From Alphaproteobacteria bacterium (GTDB lineage Bacteria; Myxococcota_A; UBA796; GCA-2862545), in NCBI GenBank assembly GCA_020632875.1, contig JACKET010000008.1:62001-126000 (forward strand): a stretch of 64,000 nt of DNA, in the 5' to 3' direction. Below the pieces are notes generated by a model. It worked only from the letters and a program-made list of their open reading frames with translations. It searched no databases and had not been told where the DNA came from. The translations under genes and the position numbers were made by a program. This document shows positions 1 through 8,685 of this stretch, piece by piece; within the stretch, counting starts at the first letter, position 1, and the number at the start of each line of letters is the position of its first letter.

Positions 1-887
1 CCCGCGTAGACCCCCACGAACCCCGGGGTCTGCTCGGGGATCACGGCCTTGGCGAGGTACGTCGTCGCGTACGGCACGCCGAGCGCGCGCACGAGGGCCT
101 CGGCGCGGTCCTGCAGACCGAGGCGCTTGAGCTCGATGCCGAGCAGCAGGGCCGGGCGCTTCGCGGCCTTCAGGCGCTGGAGGACCTGCTGCGCGAGCGC
201 GGCCTCCTTCCCGGAGGCCGGGCGGGACGCGTCGATCGCACCGGACGGCGCGGCACAGCGCGCGAGCCACAGGTCTTTCGGGACCTCGATGTAGACGGGC
301 CGCTGCTCGACGAGCGCGGTGCGCAGGGCGGCGTCGATGGTCGCAGGCGCGTCGGCGGCCTTCTCGACGCGGACGGCGGCCGCGGTGATCTCGGCGAACA
401 TCGCCCGATCCGCGCCGGGCTGGGCGCAGGAGTGCGAGAACAGGGTGTCGGCGTCGCGCTGGAGCTTCACGTCCAGCGCGGTGGGCCCGCCGTTCAGGAG
501 GACCATCGGGCTGCGCTCGGCGTGCGCGCCGGCCACGACGCTCGCGAGGCCCAGCGTGCCGACGCCGTACGTCACCGAGACCGCGGCGAGGCCCTTGAAC
601 CGGGCGTAGCCGTCGGCTGCGTACCCGGCTTCGAGGTCGCTGCTCGTGACGACGATGGGCACGCCGGCCTCGGCGAAGGCGCCGAACAGCGGGTCGCACG
701 TGGCGCCCGGCACGCCGAACAGCCGGTCGACGCCGAGCTGGCCGAGGCGCTGCACGAGGTAGGCGGCGACCGTCACGGTGTCGGCGGCATACGCGGTGCT
801 CGAGAGCGCGATGCCCGCGACGAGCGCGGTGGCCGCGCCGGCTTCGAGGAGCTCGCGTCGATTCGGGCGGAGCGGGTCGTCGGACAT
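1..887 (-). CDS. Thiamine-diphosphate decarboxylase-like enzyme with Tat-like leader (3' end outside window)
   Basis: Reading leftwards from the ATG at 887, the frame stays open to the window edge (295 codons seen). Residues 40-205 resemble the N-terminal Pyr domain of pyruvate/indolepyruvate decarboxylases and related ThDP enzymes: an LGVDRLFGVPG motif at about 51-61, then DLEAGYAADGYAR at about 84-96 with the glutamate (about E86) that activates the cofactor in this family, and PVYIEVPKDLW near 200. Unusually, the ThDP domain is preceded by about 35 residues that look like a twin-arginine signal: NRRELL at 9-14, a hydrophobic stretch, then AYA before the mature start. The expected reaction is decarboxylation or ligation of a 2-oxo acid, but the substrate cannot be read. 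The start is 8 nt from the stop of the M16 gene upstream, so the two may be co-transcribed. Confidence 0.85.
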   Translation of the reverse strand, partial: MSDDPLRPNRRELLEAGAATALVAGIALSSTAYAADTVTVAAYLVQRLGQLGVDRLFGVPGATCDPLFGAFAEAGVPIVVTSSDLEAGYAADGYARFKGLAAVSVTYGVGTLGLASVVAGAHAERSPMVLLNGGPTALDVKLQRDADTLFSHSCAQPGADRAMFAEITAAAVRVEKAADAPATIDAALRTALVEQRPVYIEVPKDLWLARCAAPSGAIDASRPASGKEAALAQQVLQRLKAAKRPALLLGIELKRLGLQDRAEALVRALGVPYATTYLAKAVIPEQTPGFVGVYA

Positions 888-895
888 GGCGCAGT

Positions 896-3724
896 CTACT
901 CCGTCCCGCCCTCCCCGGGCTTCGGGAGCAGCACCACCGTCCCGCGGTTCGCGTCCTTCAGGAAGTCGTTCGCGAACGCCTTCACCAGGTCGGCGGAAAG
1001 CGCGTCGTTGTACTTCAGGAAGTCCAGGTTCTCGTGCGGATCCTCGTCGTTGCGCAGGGAGCTCGACAGGTCGCCGAGCCACTTGTTGTTCGTCTGCTGC
1101 GCGTCTTCGAACCACTCGCGGTTCTTCGCCTTCTCGGCGTCGACGTACTTCGGGTCGATCCCGTTCTTCCTCAGATCCTCGAGGACCTCCATCATCGCCG
1201 TCTCCAGCTCCTCCACGCGCGCCGGGTCGCACGAGAAGTCCACGCGCACGCGCACCCCGTGGTACGGCCAGTCCCACGACGAGGCCGAGAACCCGACGCC
1301 GTACACGCCGCCCAGGTCCTCCCGCAGCCGCTCGCGCAGCTTCACCTGCACGATGTCGGCCCAGGCGTTCAGGTGGACGCGGAGCTCCCGGTTCCACCGC
1401 TCCGGCGCCAGCGTGGTCCACATCTCGGTCCGGTAACGCGCCCGGTCGCCCGAGCCGATCTCGAGCACCTCGCGGAACTGCCCGGGCTTGCGGTGGAAGC
1501 CCCGGTCCACGAGCCCGAGCCCCGTCTCGCGCGACGGCACGGCGCCGAGCCACCGCGCGACCTGGTCCTCGAAGTCGTCCGGGAGATCGCCGACGAACAC
1601 GAACGTCCACTCCGAGGGCGCGCCCATGGCGGCGTCCCAGATGGCCTCGGCCCGCGCCAGGTCCACGCCGTCGAGCTGCGCGGGCTCGAGCACCTTCCGG
1701 CGCGGGTCGTCCGGCCAGAACAGCGCGCGCCACGTATCCGAGAACTGCTGGTCCGGGTTGTTCCGCGCGTTGACGAGCGATTCGCGCCACGCCTCCAGGG
1801 CCAGACGCATGCCGTCCTCGGCGAACCGGGGCTGGGTCAGGTGGAGGTAGGCGAGCTCCAGGGCGACGGGCAGGTCGCGGGTGCTCGTGCCGCCCGACAG
1901 GAACACGTTCTCGTCGCCGATCGACGCCGACACGCCGGCCGTCTTGCCCTTCAGGTAGCGGGCGATGGCGTTGGGGTCGTGCTCGCCGAGCCCGCTCTGC
2001 GAGCGGATGCGTGGAGCCGCCCAGGCCGTCACGAACTCCGCGTCGTCGATCGCGTCGATGCCGCCCTCGCGCCAGGCCGTGAACAGCACCTCGCCCGCCT
2101 TCAGGTCGGACGGGCGGTAGTACACGCGCGTGCCGTTCGCCAGGTGGAAGCCGCGGAAGCCCATGCGCTCTGCGTAGGTGTCGTCGCGCTCGGCGATGGT
2201 GCCGGGGTCGGGCGCTGCGACGAGCGACTCGATCGTGTCCTGCAGCGCGGGTGCCTCGACGGGTGCCGCGGCGACGCGCTCCTCGACGCCGCGGAGCGCG
2301 GCCTCGTCGGGGACCGCGAGCCCGTCCTTCGCCGGCATGAACAGCATCGTGACGCGGTCGCCGTCGAGGAACCGCGCGGCCCACGCGTTCACGTCGGCGA
2401 GCGTGGCCATCCGCGTCGCCTTCCGCGTCAGCTCGGCCTCGACGACGGTGCCCGGCATGGGCTCGTCCTGGAGGAAGTGGCGCACGATCTCGTCCGCGTG
2501 CTCGACGCTGTTGGTGTCCTGCGCCTCGCGCTCGTACTTGTCCATGAACTCGATGCGGACGGACTGGGCGCGCGCGAGCTCGGGCGCCGTCACCCCGTGG
2601 ACCCGGAACCGCTTCACCTCGAGCAGCACCTTCTCGATGGCCTCGAGCTCCCGCCCCTCCTTCGCAGTGACGTTCGCGGACTGGATGCCCTCCGTGGGCG
2701 TGAGCTGCCCGTTGCCGACCCCGGCGCCCAGGAAGGGGCTCTCGGGGTCGCGGGACAGCTCGGAGAGGCGCTCGTTCAGGATGGCCGTCGCGAGGGCGGC
2801 GTGCTCGTGCTCCCGCCAGTCCGCCCACGTCTTGGCCTGCGCGTGGTCGCCCTTCGCGACGAGGCTCGCGAACGACGCGCCGAGCTCGGCGTCGGCGTGG
2901 ACCGCGTACAGCGGGCCCTCCTGCGCGGGGATGTCGAAGCGCACGCGCTCGCGGGGCTCTTCGGGGGATGCGAGCGTGGAGAACCGCTCCTTGATGAGCG
3001 CTTCGGTCGCATCGACGTCGACGTCCCCCGCGACGATGACGGCCATGAGCTCCGGCCGGTACCAGTCCCGGTAGAACGCCCCGACCACCGCGGGGTCGAA
3101 GCCCTTCAGGCTCTCCGGCGTGCCGATGGGCAGGCGCTCCGCGAAGCGCGACTCCGCGTACACGAGCGGGACCCGGATGTCGGTCAGGCGCTGCTGGAGA
3201 CCCTGCTGGAGCCGCCACTCCTCCAGGACCACGCCGCGCTCCTTCTCGATCTCGGCCGGGTCGAGCGCGAGGCAGCAGGCCCACTCCTTCAGGACCGTGA
3301 ACCCCTTGTCGAACACGGCGGGATCGTCGGTGGGGACGGACAGCTTGTAGACCGTCTCGTCGAAGGACGTGTGCGCGTTGAGGTGCGGCCCGAACTCCGT
3401 GCCGACGGACTCGAGGTACGCGATCAGGTCGTTGCTCGGGAAGCTCTCGGTGCCGTTGAACGCCATGTGCTCGAGGAAGTGCGCGACGCCGAGCTGGTCG
3501 TCTTCCTCGAGGTTCGACCCGGCGTCGACGGCGAGGCGGAGGACGGCGCGGTTCGCAGGCCGCGCGTTCTTCTCGATGAAGTACGTGAGCCCGTTGTCGA
3601 GGCGGCCCGTGCGGATCGCGACGTCCACGGGCAGAGGCTCCTCGGCGTCCGTGGTGACGGCCTTCTCGGGCGGCGTGCCCTTCTTGCAGGCGAGCAGCGC
3701 GAGGCAGAGCAGGATGGGGCGCAT
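896..3724 (-). CDS. M16 family zinc protease, lipoprotein (insulinase/PqqL-like)
   Basis: 942 residues. The start at 3724 has GGAGG seven bases upstream and gives a short lipoprotein signal ending in LLAC (Cys13); a longer reading from 3748 lacks these merits. The inverted zinc motif HFLEH lies at residues 82-86, followed by the ERGVVLEEW glutamate motif at about 162-170, so the N-terminal M16 domain should be catalytic. The length fits a four-domain M16 protein (active half plus inactive half, as in PqqL-type peptidases). It is likely anchored in the outer membrane or periplasm and degrades peptides. A divalent-metal peptidase role is firm from the motifs; the substrate is unknown. A LysR regulator lies just upstream on the same strand. 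Confidence 0.92.
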   Translation of the reverse strand: MRPILLCLALLACKKGTPPEKAVTTDAEEPLPVDVAIRTGRLDNGLTYFIEKNARPANRAVLRLAVDAGSNLEEDDQLGVAHFLEHMAFNGTESFPSNDLIAYLESVGTEFGPHLNAHTSFDETVYKLSVPTDDPAVFDKGFTVLKEWACCLALDPAEIEKERGVVLEEWRLQQGLQQRLTDIRVPLVYAESRFAERLPIGTPESLKGFDPAVVGAFYRDWYRPELMAVIVAGDVDVDATEALIKERFSTLASPEEPRERVRFDIPAQEGPLYAVHADAELGASFASLVAKGDHAQAKTWADWREHEHAALATAILNERLSELSRDPESPFLGAGVGNGQLTPTEGIQSANVTAKEGRELEAIEKVLLEVKRFRVHGVTAPELARAQSVRIEFMDKYEREAQDTNSVEHADEIVRHFLQDEPMPGTVVEAELTRKATRMATLADVNAWAARFLDGDRVTMLFMPAKDGLAVPDEAALRGVEERVAAAPVEAPALQDTIESLVAAPDPGTIAERDDTYAERMGFRGFHLANGTRVYYRPSDLKAGEVLFTAWREGGIDAIDDAEFVTAWAAPRIRSQSGLGEHDPNAIARYLKGKTAGVSASIGDENVFLSGGTSTRDLPVALELAYLHLTQPRFAEDGMRLALEAWRESLVNARNNPDQQFSDTWRALFWPDDPRRKVLEPAQLDGVDLARAEAIWDAAMGAPSEWTFVFVGDLPDDFEDQVARWLGAVPSRETGLGLVDRGFHRKPGQFREVLEIGSGDRARYRTEMWTTLAPERWNRELRVHLNAWADIVQVKLRERLREDLGGVYGVGFSASSWDWPYHGVRVRVDFSCDPARVEELETAMMEVLEDLRKNGIDPKYVDAEKAKNREWFEDAQQTNNKWLGDLSSSLRNDEDPHENLDFLKYNDALSADLVKAFANDFLKDANRGTVVLLPKPGEGGTE

Positions 3725-3754
3725 GCGGGGTCCTCCGGCGCGGACCATACCGCG

Positions 3755-4657
3755 CTACGGCCGGGCCTCGGGCGTCTCGGACGGGAAGCGCGCGGGGAGG
3801 TCCGCCGCCAGCTGGTCCCAGACCGCGCGGACCGCCGCCGACGCGAAGAGGTCGGGATGGCTCACGAGCCACACGGGGTGGGTGGCGATCGGGCCGAGCA
3901 GGCGGACCAGATCGCGGTCCTCTTCGCCGATCGCGCCCAGCAGCGCGCCGATGCACACCCCGGCGCGTACGAAGGCCAGGGCGGTCGCGAAGCTGTCGGT
4001 GCGGAACGTCATCTGGTCGCCGGAGAAGCCGAGGGCCTCGGCCTGGCGCACGAAGAGCGCGTCCCGGTCGGGGCCCAGCACGTCATGGGTCGCGAGCTCG
4101 CCCAGGGACGTCGGGGCTCCGCGGCGCGCGAGGTACGCCCGCGACGCGTAGAACGCGGTGAACGTCCCGCCGACGCGCCGCGCCACGAGGCTCGCGCGCT
4201 CCGGGCGGAACATCCGGATGGCGAGGTCGGCCTCGCGCCGGTCGAGGTCCGAGGCGCGCGCGTCCACCACGATGTCGACGAACAGGCCGGGGTGCTCGGC
4301 GCGCAGGGCGAGCAGGCTCGGCGGCAGGATCTCCATCGCGACGGGCTCGGTGCACGAGACGCGCACGCGCCCCGCGACCTGCTGCTTGCGTCCCTGCAGC
4401 CCGCGGTGCAGGTCGGAGATCCGCGCGTCGATGGACTGCGCGGCCTCGAGCACGGCGCGCCCTTCGAGCGTGAGCTCGACGCCCCGCGCGTGCCGGACGA
4501 GCAGCGGGTGGCCCAGCGCCGCTTCGAGGTCGCGGATCCGGCGTCCGAGCGTGGGCTGCGACAGGGTGAGCCGCTCGGCGGCCCCGCGCAGGGACCCCGC
4601 TTCGCTCACGGCGAGCAGGATGCGCAGGCCGTCCCAGTCCGGAATCGATTCACCCAT
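3755..4657 (-). CDS. LysR-family transcriptional regulator
   Basis: 300 residues, the usual LysR length. Residues 8-67 form the winged helix-turn-helix with the AGSLRGAAERL and LSQPTLGRRIRDLE signatures. The remainder is the type 2 periplasmic-binding-like effector domain (RVRVSCTEPVA at about 95 begins it). It probably regulates a nearby operon, but the neighbouring M16 lipoprotein gene is downstream and co-directional, not divergent as in classic LysR arrangements, so the target is not obvious. The gene starts 35 nt from the stop of the small gene at 4700-5023. Effector unknown. Confidence 0.93.
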   Translation of the reverse strand: MGESIPDWDGLRILLAVSEAGSLRGAAERLTLSQPTLGRRIRDLEAALGHPLLVRHARGVELTLEGRAVLEAAQSIDARISDLHRGLQGRKQQVAGRVRVSCTEPVAMEILPPSLLALRAEHPGLFVDIVVDARASDLDRREADLAIRMFRPERASLVARRVGGTFTAFYASRAYLARRGAPTSLGELATHDVLGPDRDALFVRQAEALGFSGDQMTFRTDSFATALAFVRAGVCIGALLGAIGEEDRDLVRLLGPIATHPVWLVSHPDLFASAAVRAVWDQLAADLPARFPSETPEARP

Positions 4658-4699
4658 GAATCCCTCGCGCCGACATCCTACGCCGCCTTCACACCCCGC

Positions 4700-5023
4700 T
4701 CAGGTCGCGCGCCGGGCCGTAGCGACCAGCACGCCCTCCGACACGAACAGCGTGAGCGTCGCGGGGTCGATGGGCGCCGCCAGCCCCACCAGGCAGCGGT
4801 GCCCGGCGGGCTCGGATGCGTCGGTCACGACGCGCAGGCAGAAGGACCAGTCGTCGACGTCGATGTCGTAGCCGAGGTGCTCGCCACGCGGGAGGGCGGT
4901 CAGGATCGACACGCGTGTGTCGCCTTCGACCACCACGACGCCGTGCTCCTTCGCTGCGAGGACCTGCTCGCGAGCCAGCGCACGCGCGTCTGCCGCCTCG
5001 ACCCGGCGTCGATCGATGACCAT
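4700..5023 (-). CDS. Small conserved-looking protein of unknown function
   Basis: 107 residues starting at an ATG with GGGAGG four bases upstream, which favours this start over the much longer open frame that runs upstream through the intergenic repeats. There is no signal peptide or membrane segment. The sequence is mixed alpha/beta, with a helical N-terminus (DARALAREQVLAAKEHG) followed by strands (VVVVEGDTRVSIL). I do not recognise the family. It is divergent from the membrane-protein gene at 5166, with a 142 nt gap that probably holds both promoters. Confidence 0.6.
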   Translation of the reverse strand: MVIDRRRVEAADARALAREQVLAAKEHGVVVVEGDTRVSILTALPRGEHLGYDIDVDDWSFCLRVVTDASEPAGHRCLVGLAAPIDPATLTLFVSEGVLVATARRAT

Positions 5024-5165
5024 GGGACCTCCCTCGACCAGGGAGAACCAGAGCAATTCGCGTGCCACACGGAACGGCCGTGTGGGAGGGAAGCCCGGGT
5101 CCGGAGTCGTGTGCCATCTGCCCCGATCCCGTGGGAGAACACCCGATCGCGGGGTACAGGGCGCC

Positions 5166-5648
5166 ATGGCGTTCGAGATCCGGGAGCGCAGCGACCACGA
5201 CGGGATGGAGCTCGTCGCCACCCCGCTGTTCGGCACACGACTCGCGATGGTCGTCGGGCTCGCGACGCTCGGCGTGTTCGGCGGCGCCGCGATGACGGGG
5301 ATCCCGGGCATCGGCGTGATGGTGGCAGCGGCCGGCGCGGCGCTCGTGTTCCCGCTGTGGGCGCTGTCCGGCGAGCGCACCGAGGTCGTGGTGACGACGC
5401 GTGACGTCCGCTTCGGCGACCAGCGCGTGCGGATCGAGGACATCGAGGTCGCTGCGTCGGGCTCCGGCACCGTGCGCATCACGGCGGCCGGCCGGACCTT
5501 CGAGCTCGGGCACGACTGGCCCGCCGATTCGCGCGCCTGGCTCGTCGACCGGCTGAACACGGCGATGGCACAGCGCGCCCACCAGCTCGAGACCGCGGGC
5601 CCCGAGCGGCCGCCGCCGGAGGCGCTGCAGGCCCTGCGCGGGGAGTGA
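5166..5648 (+). CDS. Small membrane protein, PH-like fold possible
   Basis: 160 residues. Two adjacent hydrophobic helices at about 25-70 (MVVGLATLGVFGGAAMTG, then GVMVAAAGAALVFPLWAL) are followed by a soluble strand-rich domain (ERTEVVVTTRDVRFGDQRV and a glycine-rich hairpin). This layout, two membrane helices then a beta-rich domain, recalls bacterial PH-domain membrane proteins, but that is inference from layout only. The C-terminus is proline/alanine-rich. The ATG at 5166 has no strong ribosome site. It is followed by the repeat-bearing intergenic region. Confidence 0.6.
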   Translation: MAFEIRERSDHDGMELVATPLFGTRLAMVVGLATLGVFGGAAMTGIPGIGVMVAAAGAALVFPLWALSGERTEVVVTTRDVRFGDQRVRIEDIEVAASGSGTVRITAAGRTFELGHDWPADSRAWLVDRLNTAMAQRAHQLETAGPERPPPEALQALRGE

Positions 5649-5665
5649 AGCCGCGCGAGCGTCAC

Positions 5666-5736
5666 GACTTCGAACGGTCGACCGATGTCCGTCTGGGGTC
5701 TGACCCCAGACGGACATCGGTCGGTCGTTTGAAGTC
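5666..5736. repeat. Long near-perfect palindrome (35-nt arms, 1-nt loop)
   Basis: The arms 5666-5700 and 5702-5736 pair around a single T at 5701. The inner 22 pairs are all Watson-Crick; the outer 13 contain three G-T wobbles. The core is GGGGTCTGACCCC. It begins 18 nt after the stop of the gene ending at 5648. In RNA it would form a very stable hairpin, so it could act as a terminator or mRNA stabiliser, though no T-run follows. The same GGGTCTGACCC core recurs in the element at 27201-27294, suggesting a REP-like palindrome family. Confidence 0.85.
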
Positions 5737-5747
5737 CGCAGAACCGC

Positions 5748-5837
5748 CCTGTCCCGATCGGGTCTGGCCCGAATGGGACACCCGATCCTCTCGTGAGGGA
5801 CGGCATTTCCGGGACGCTCTGGCACGATCGGGACAGG
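5748..5837 (+). repeat. Dispersed inverted-end element, copy 1
   Basis: 90 bases bounded by perfect 13-base inverted ends (CCTGTCCCGATCG at 5748-5760, its complement at 5825-5837). The interior includes TCGGGTCTGGCCCGA and a 20-base block at 5776-5795 that is identical to the complement of 27245-27264 in the second copy. It has no coding capacity. The structure is that of a MITE or REP/BIME-like intergenic element. Confidence 0.8.
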
Positions 5838-5949
5838 CGCCAGACCGCCGGGGCGTCGCGAAGGCCGATGCAACAGTGAATCGCTCGTAGCAAATCTATG
5901 CGGCAGCGCAACGCCTGCGACGCGGTGATGCTCCCTCCAGGAGGTCGTC

Positions 5950-6864
5950 ATGCAGGTCACGGTTCTCGGAATCACAGGCGCGGTCGGCGCAGCGGTCGCG
6001 GAGGCGTGCCTCGCCCGGGGAATCCCGGTGCGGGCGCTGGTGCGCGACCCGAAGAAGGTCCAGCCCCGCGAGGGTCTCGTGCGGGTCACCGGCGACGTGC
6101 GCGACCCCGCCGCCCTCGCCAGCGCTCTCGAAGGCAGCGAGGTCGTGCTGCACGGCGTGAACCTGCCCTACCCCGACTGGGATCCCGGCATGCTCGACCT
6201 CACCCGCGACATCCTCGCAGCGGTCGAGAAGACCGGCGCCACGCTGCTGTTCCCCGGCAACGTCTACGGTCTCGGCCCCGACTACGAAGCCCCGCTCGCC
6301 GAGGGCTGCCGGCACGAGCCGATCACGCGCAAGGGCGCGCTCCGGAACCGGCTGGAGGCGATGCTGGCCGCCTCGTCCGCGCGCACCGTCATCCTGCGGG
6401 CCGGCGACTTCTACGGCGGTGGCGAGGCCTGGATGTGGCACCTGACGCACCGCGCGGTGGACGGCGGCGCCATCCAGTACGGCGGCGACCTCGGCATCCT
6501 GCACGGCTGGGCCTACCTGCCCGACCTCGCCGAGACCTTCGTGCGCCTCGCGCTGCGCCGCGCCGAGCTCGGTGCGCACGAGGTCTTCCACTTCGAGGGG
6601 CACGTCGTGGACGGCCACACCTGGGTCGCGGCCGTGCGCGACGCCCTCGGCGCCCCGGACCGCCGGGTGACGGGGTTCCCCTGGTTCTGGCTCAACTTCG
6701 TGCGGCCGTTCGTGCCGATGGTCCGCGAGCTGTTCGAGATGCGCTACCTGTGGGATCAGCCCGTGCGGCTCGACGGTTCCCGCCTCCGCGCCTTCCTCGG
6801 CGACGTGCCGCACACGCCCTTCGCGGAGGCCGTCGCACGCGCCCTCGCCCCCGGCGGCGCGTAG
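5950..6864 (+). CDS. NAD(P)-dependent epimerase/NmrA-like reductase
   Basis: 304 residues. A Rossmann fold opens the protein: VTVLGITGAVG with the GxxGxxG nucleotide loop at 7-13, then RALVRDPKKV and VTGDVRDPAAL typical of atypical short-chain dehydrogenases. LFPGNVYGLG at about 102-111 matches the epimerase 'S/GNVYG' strand, but the canonical YxxxK pair is not evident, so it may bind NAD(P) and reduce or isomerise a small substrate without the classical mechanism. AGGAGG lies five bases before the ATG, fixing the start. It is monocistronic and converges with the PP2C gene. Confidence 0.85.
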   Translation: MQVTVLGITGAVGAAVAEACLARGIPVRALVRDPKKVQPREGLVRVTGDVRDPAALASALEGSEVVLHGVNLPYPDWDPGMLDLTRDILAAVEKTGATLLFPGNVYGLGPDYEAPLAEGCRHEPITRKGALRNRLEAMLAASSARTVILRAGDFYGGGEAWMWHLTHRAVDGGAIQYGGDLGILHGWAYLPDLAETFVRLALRRAELGAHEVFHFEGHVVDGHTWVAAVRDALGAPDRRVTGFPWFWLNFVRPFVPMVRELFEMRYLWDQPVRLDGSRLRAFLGDVPHTPFAEAVARALAPGGA

Positions 6865-6880
6865 CGGGCTCGGTGTCGCC

Positions 6881-8602
6881 TCACGCCTCCACCACGAGCG
6901 CCGTCGCATTGTCCGTCCCGCCGCAGCGGCACGCTTCCGCGACGAGCCGCGCGACACACCCGTGTGGATCGGGCTCCTCGAGGAGCAGCGCCGCGAGCGT
7001 GGGGTCGTCGAGCAGCCGCCAGATGCCGTCGGACACCAACAGGTAGCGATCGCCCGGGCGCACATCGAGGGGCACGCCTTCGATCTCCGGCGGGGACCCC
7101 TCGGTGAGCGCCCGGGTCACGATGTTCGCGTAGCGGTGGTGGAACACGTCGCCTGGCGTGGCTTCGCCCGCCGCCACGAGGTCCTCCATCAGCGAGTGGT
7201 CGCGCGAGAGCCGGGACGGGCGGCCGTCGCGCACGCGATAGGCGCGGCAGTCCCCGGCCCAGGCGAGCTCGGAGGCACCGAGGTCGAGCGCGACCACCGT
7301 GCCGCCCGAGCCGTGTGCAGGGGTCTCCCGGAGCCCCTGGAGCGCGGCGTGCGCCGCCAGCAGGCGCATCCGGAGGTCGCCGGGACCGGCGAGCCCCTCG
7401 AGGATGGCGAACGCGGCGAGGTCCCCGCCCATGTGCCCACCCATCCCGTCCACCACGGCGAAGACGTCCCCCGCCGCGAGCCAGGCATCCTCGTTGTACG
7501 CCCGCACGGGACCCCGCGTCGTGTGCGCCGCCCACCGGAACGCCGTGTCGACGGGGGTGAGCATGCGGTGGAGCGCTTCGCGGCGCCGCTCGGCGATCGG
7601 GTGCGTCGTGCCTCCGAGCGACACGAGGCCCTCGCCATCCGCGAGGACGTGCTCCAGCGCGTCCGGGCCCAGCGTACGCCCCGGCGGGACCTCCTGTTCC
7701 CCCAGGTGGTGGCGGACGCGCTCGCTGAGGGACGCCGACCACGGCATCGGCCCCAGCGGTTGGAGCGCACGGGAGATCGGCGGAGGAGCCGGATGCCCGC
7801 GGGCCGAGAGGGGCGCGGACACCGTCGCGAGCGCACCGGCCGCCGTGTCCCACGCGAGCCAGGCGGTCGGCGCGAGGTGGGCGAGCGGCGCGATCCGCAC
7901 GCACCCGTCCTGGACCGCGCCGCGCGGCGCCCTCTGCACGTCGGGAGTCGGCAGGGCGGGCAGCGTCGCGGGGAGACCCTCCGGGAGGGAGCCCGTCCGC
8001 CACTCCAGCCGCTCGAGCGTCGGGTGGCGCTCGACGGCGAGGCGCGTCGGCACGTCGGGCTCGCGTCCCTCGTGCACCCGCACCACGGCGAGCCGCGTCT
8101 CGCACGCGAGCAGCGGGTGGAGCGCCTGCCACGCGTCCCAGCCGCGCCGCGCGACCAGGGCGAGGGCCTCGAGGCGCGGCAGGGCGCCCAGCGTCGCCAG
8201 GGCCCGCGAGATGTCGTCCGTCAGCTCGAGCGGCCAGATCCGCTCGACGGGCAGGGCCTCCGCGGCCATCGCGTGGAGCACGTCCCAGCCGACCACGTGC
8301 AGCGACCGGAGCCCGGCGGACACGGCCTCCCGCGCCTCCTCGACACTCTGGACGACCGCGTGCCCGTAGAGCGCCAGGCGCAGATCCACGGGCTCGTCCG
8401 CGCGCAACAGCGCGAAGCAGAGCGCCTCCGCCCCCCGAACCACGTCGGAGCCCCGGGCCAGCGCCCCGTCGTCCGCCGCGGTGAGGATGCGGACCAGCCG
8501 CTCCCCGTGGGGACTCCCGGCCTCGAGGAGCGAATCCGCGTAGACCAACCAGGCCTCCCGGTCGACCGACCTCGCGAGCAGCGCGCGCTCCCTGCTCCCC
8601 AT
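6881..8602 (-). CDS. PP2C-family protein phosphatase with N-terminal TIGR02996-like module
   Basis: 573 residues. Residues 1-45 (RERALLARS...AWLVYADSLLEAG) match the TIGR02996 'repeat-companion' module that heads many myxobacterial proteins. A middle section of about 290 residues has leucine-rich-like stretches (LRSLHVVGWDVLH, LPRLEALALVAR). From about 340 to the end lies a complete PP2C domain: YNEDA, DGMGGHMGGD, WAGDCRAYRV, LLVSDGIW and GGTDN supply the metal-binding aspartates. It should dephosphorylate Ser/Thr-phosphorylated proteins, plausibly opposing Hanks-type kinases such as the one at 30918-32390. The ATG at 8602 has GGAGG five bases upstream; a GTG at 8614 would overlap that site. 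Confidence 0.92.
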   Translation of the reverse strand: MGSRERALLARSVDREAWLVYADSLLEAGSPHGERLVRILTAADDGALARGSDVVRGAEALCFALLRADEPVDLRLALYGHAVVQSVEEAREAVSAGLRSLHVVGWDVLHAMAAEALPVERIWPLELTDDISRALATLGALPRLEALALVARRGWDAWQALHPLLACETRLAVVRVHEGREPDVPTRLAVERHPTLERLEWRTGSLPEGLPATLPALPTPDVQRAPRGAVQDGCVRIAPLAHLAPTAWLAWDTAAGALATVSAPLSARGHPAPPPISRALQPLGPMPWSASLSERVRHHLGEQEVPPGRTLGPDALEHVLADGEGLVSLGGTTHPIAERRREALHRMLTPVDTAFRWAAHTTRGPVRAYNEDAWLAAGDVFAVVDGMGGHMGGDLAAFAILEGLAGPGDLRMRLLAAHAALQGLRETPAHGSGGTVVALDLGASELAWAGDCRAYRVRDGRPSRLSRDHSLMEDLVAAGEATPGDVFHHRYANIVTRALTEGSPPEIEGVPLDVRPGDRYLLVSDGIWRLLDDPTLAALLLEEPDPHGCVARLVAEACRCGGTDNATALVVEA

Positions 8603-8685
8603 CGCGACCTCCACGCCGAGGATACGCCGGCAACCCGCTGTCCGCGGGACCGTGCCGCGTTACAGCGCCCGGCCGGAGGGAGAGC

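Larger units (their letters stand above)
5649..5949. other. Intergenic region carrying two palindromic repeats
   Basis: About 300 bases with no convincing gene. It holds a 71-base hairpin (5666-5736), a 90-base inverted-end element (5748-5837), and then about 110 bases of lower G+C containing the AGGAGG ribosome site (just before 5950) of the next gene. Open frames crossing it are extensions of neighbouring genes without start signals. Confidence 0.7.

Noticed and set aside
1034..5404. Very long open frame on the + strand across 1-5.4 kb
   Set aside because: It is the mirror of minus-strand genes in a high-G+C region; composition is Arg/Gly-rich with no motifs, and the opposite-strand genes carry clear families and ribosome sites.
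4700..5911. A 400-residue reading of the small gene at 4700-5023
   Set aside because: The extension crosses two intergenic repeats and lacks a start signal; the ATG at 5023 has GGGAGG upstream and gives a sensible protein.
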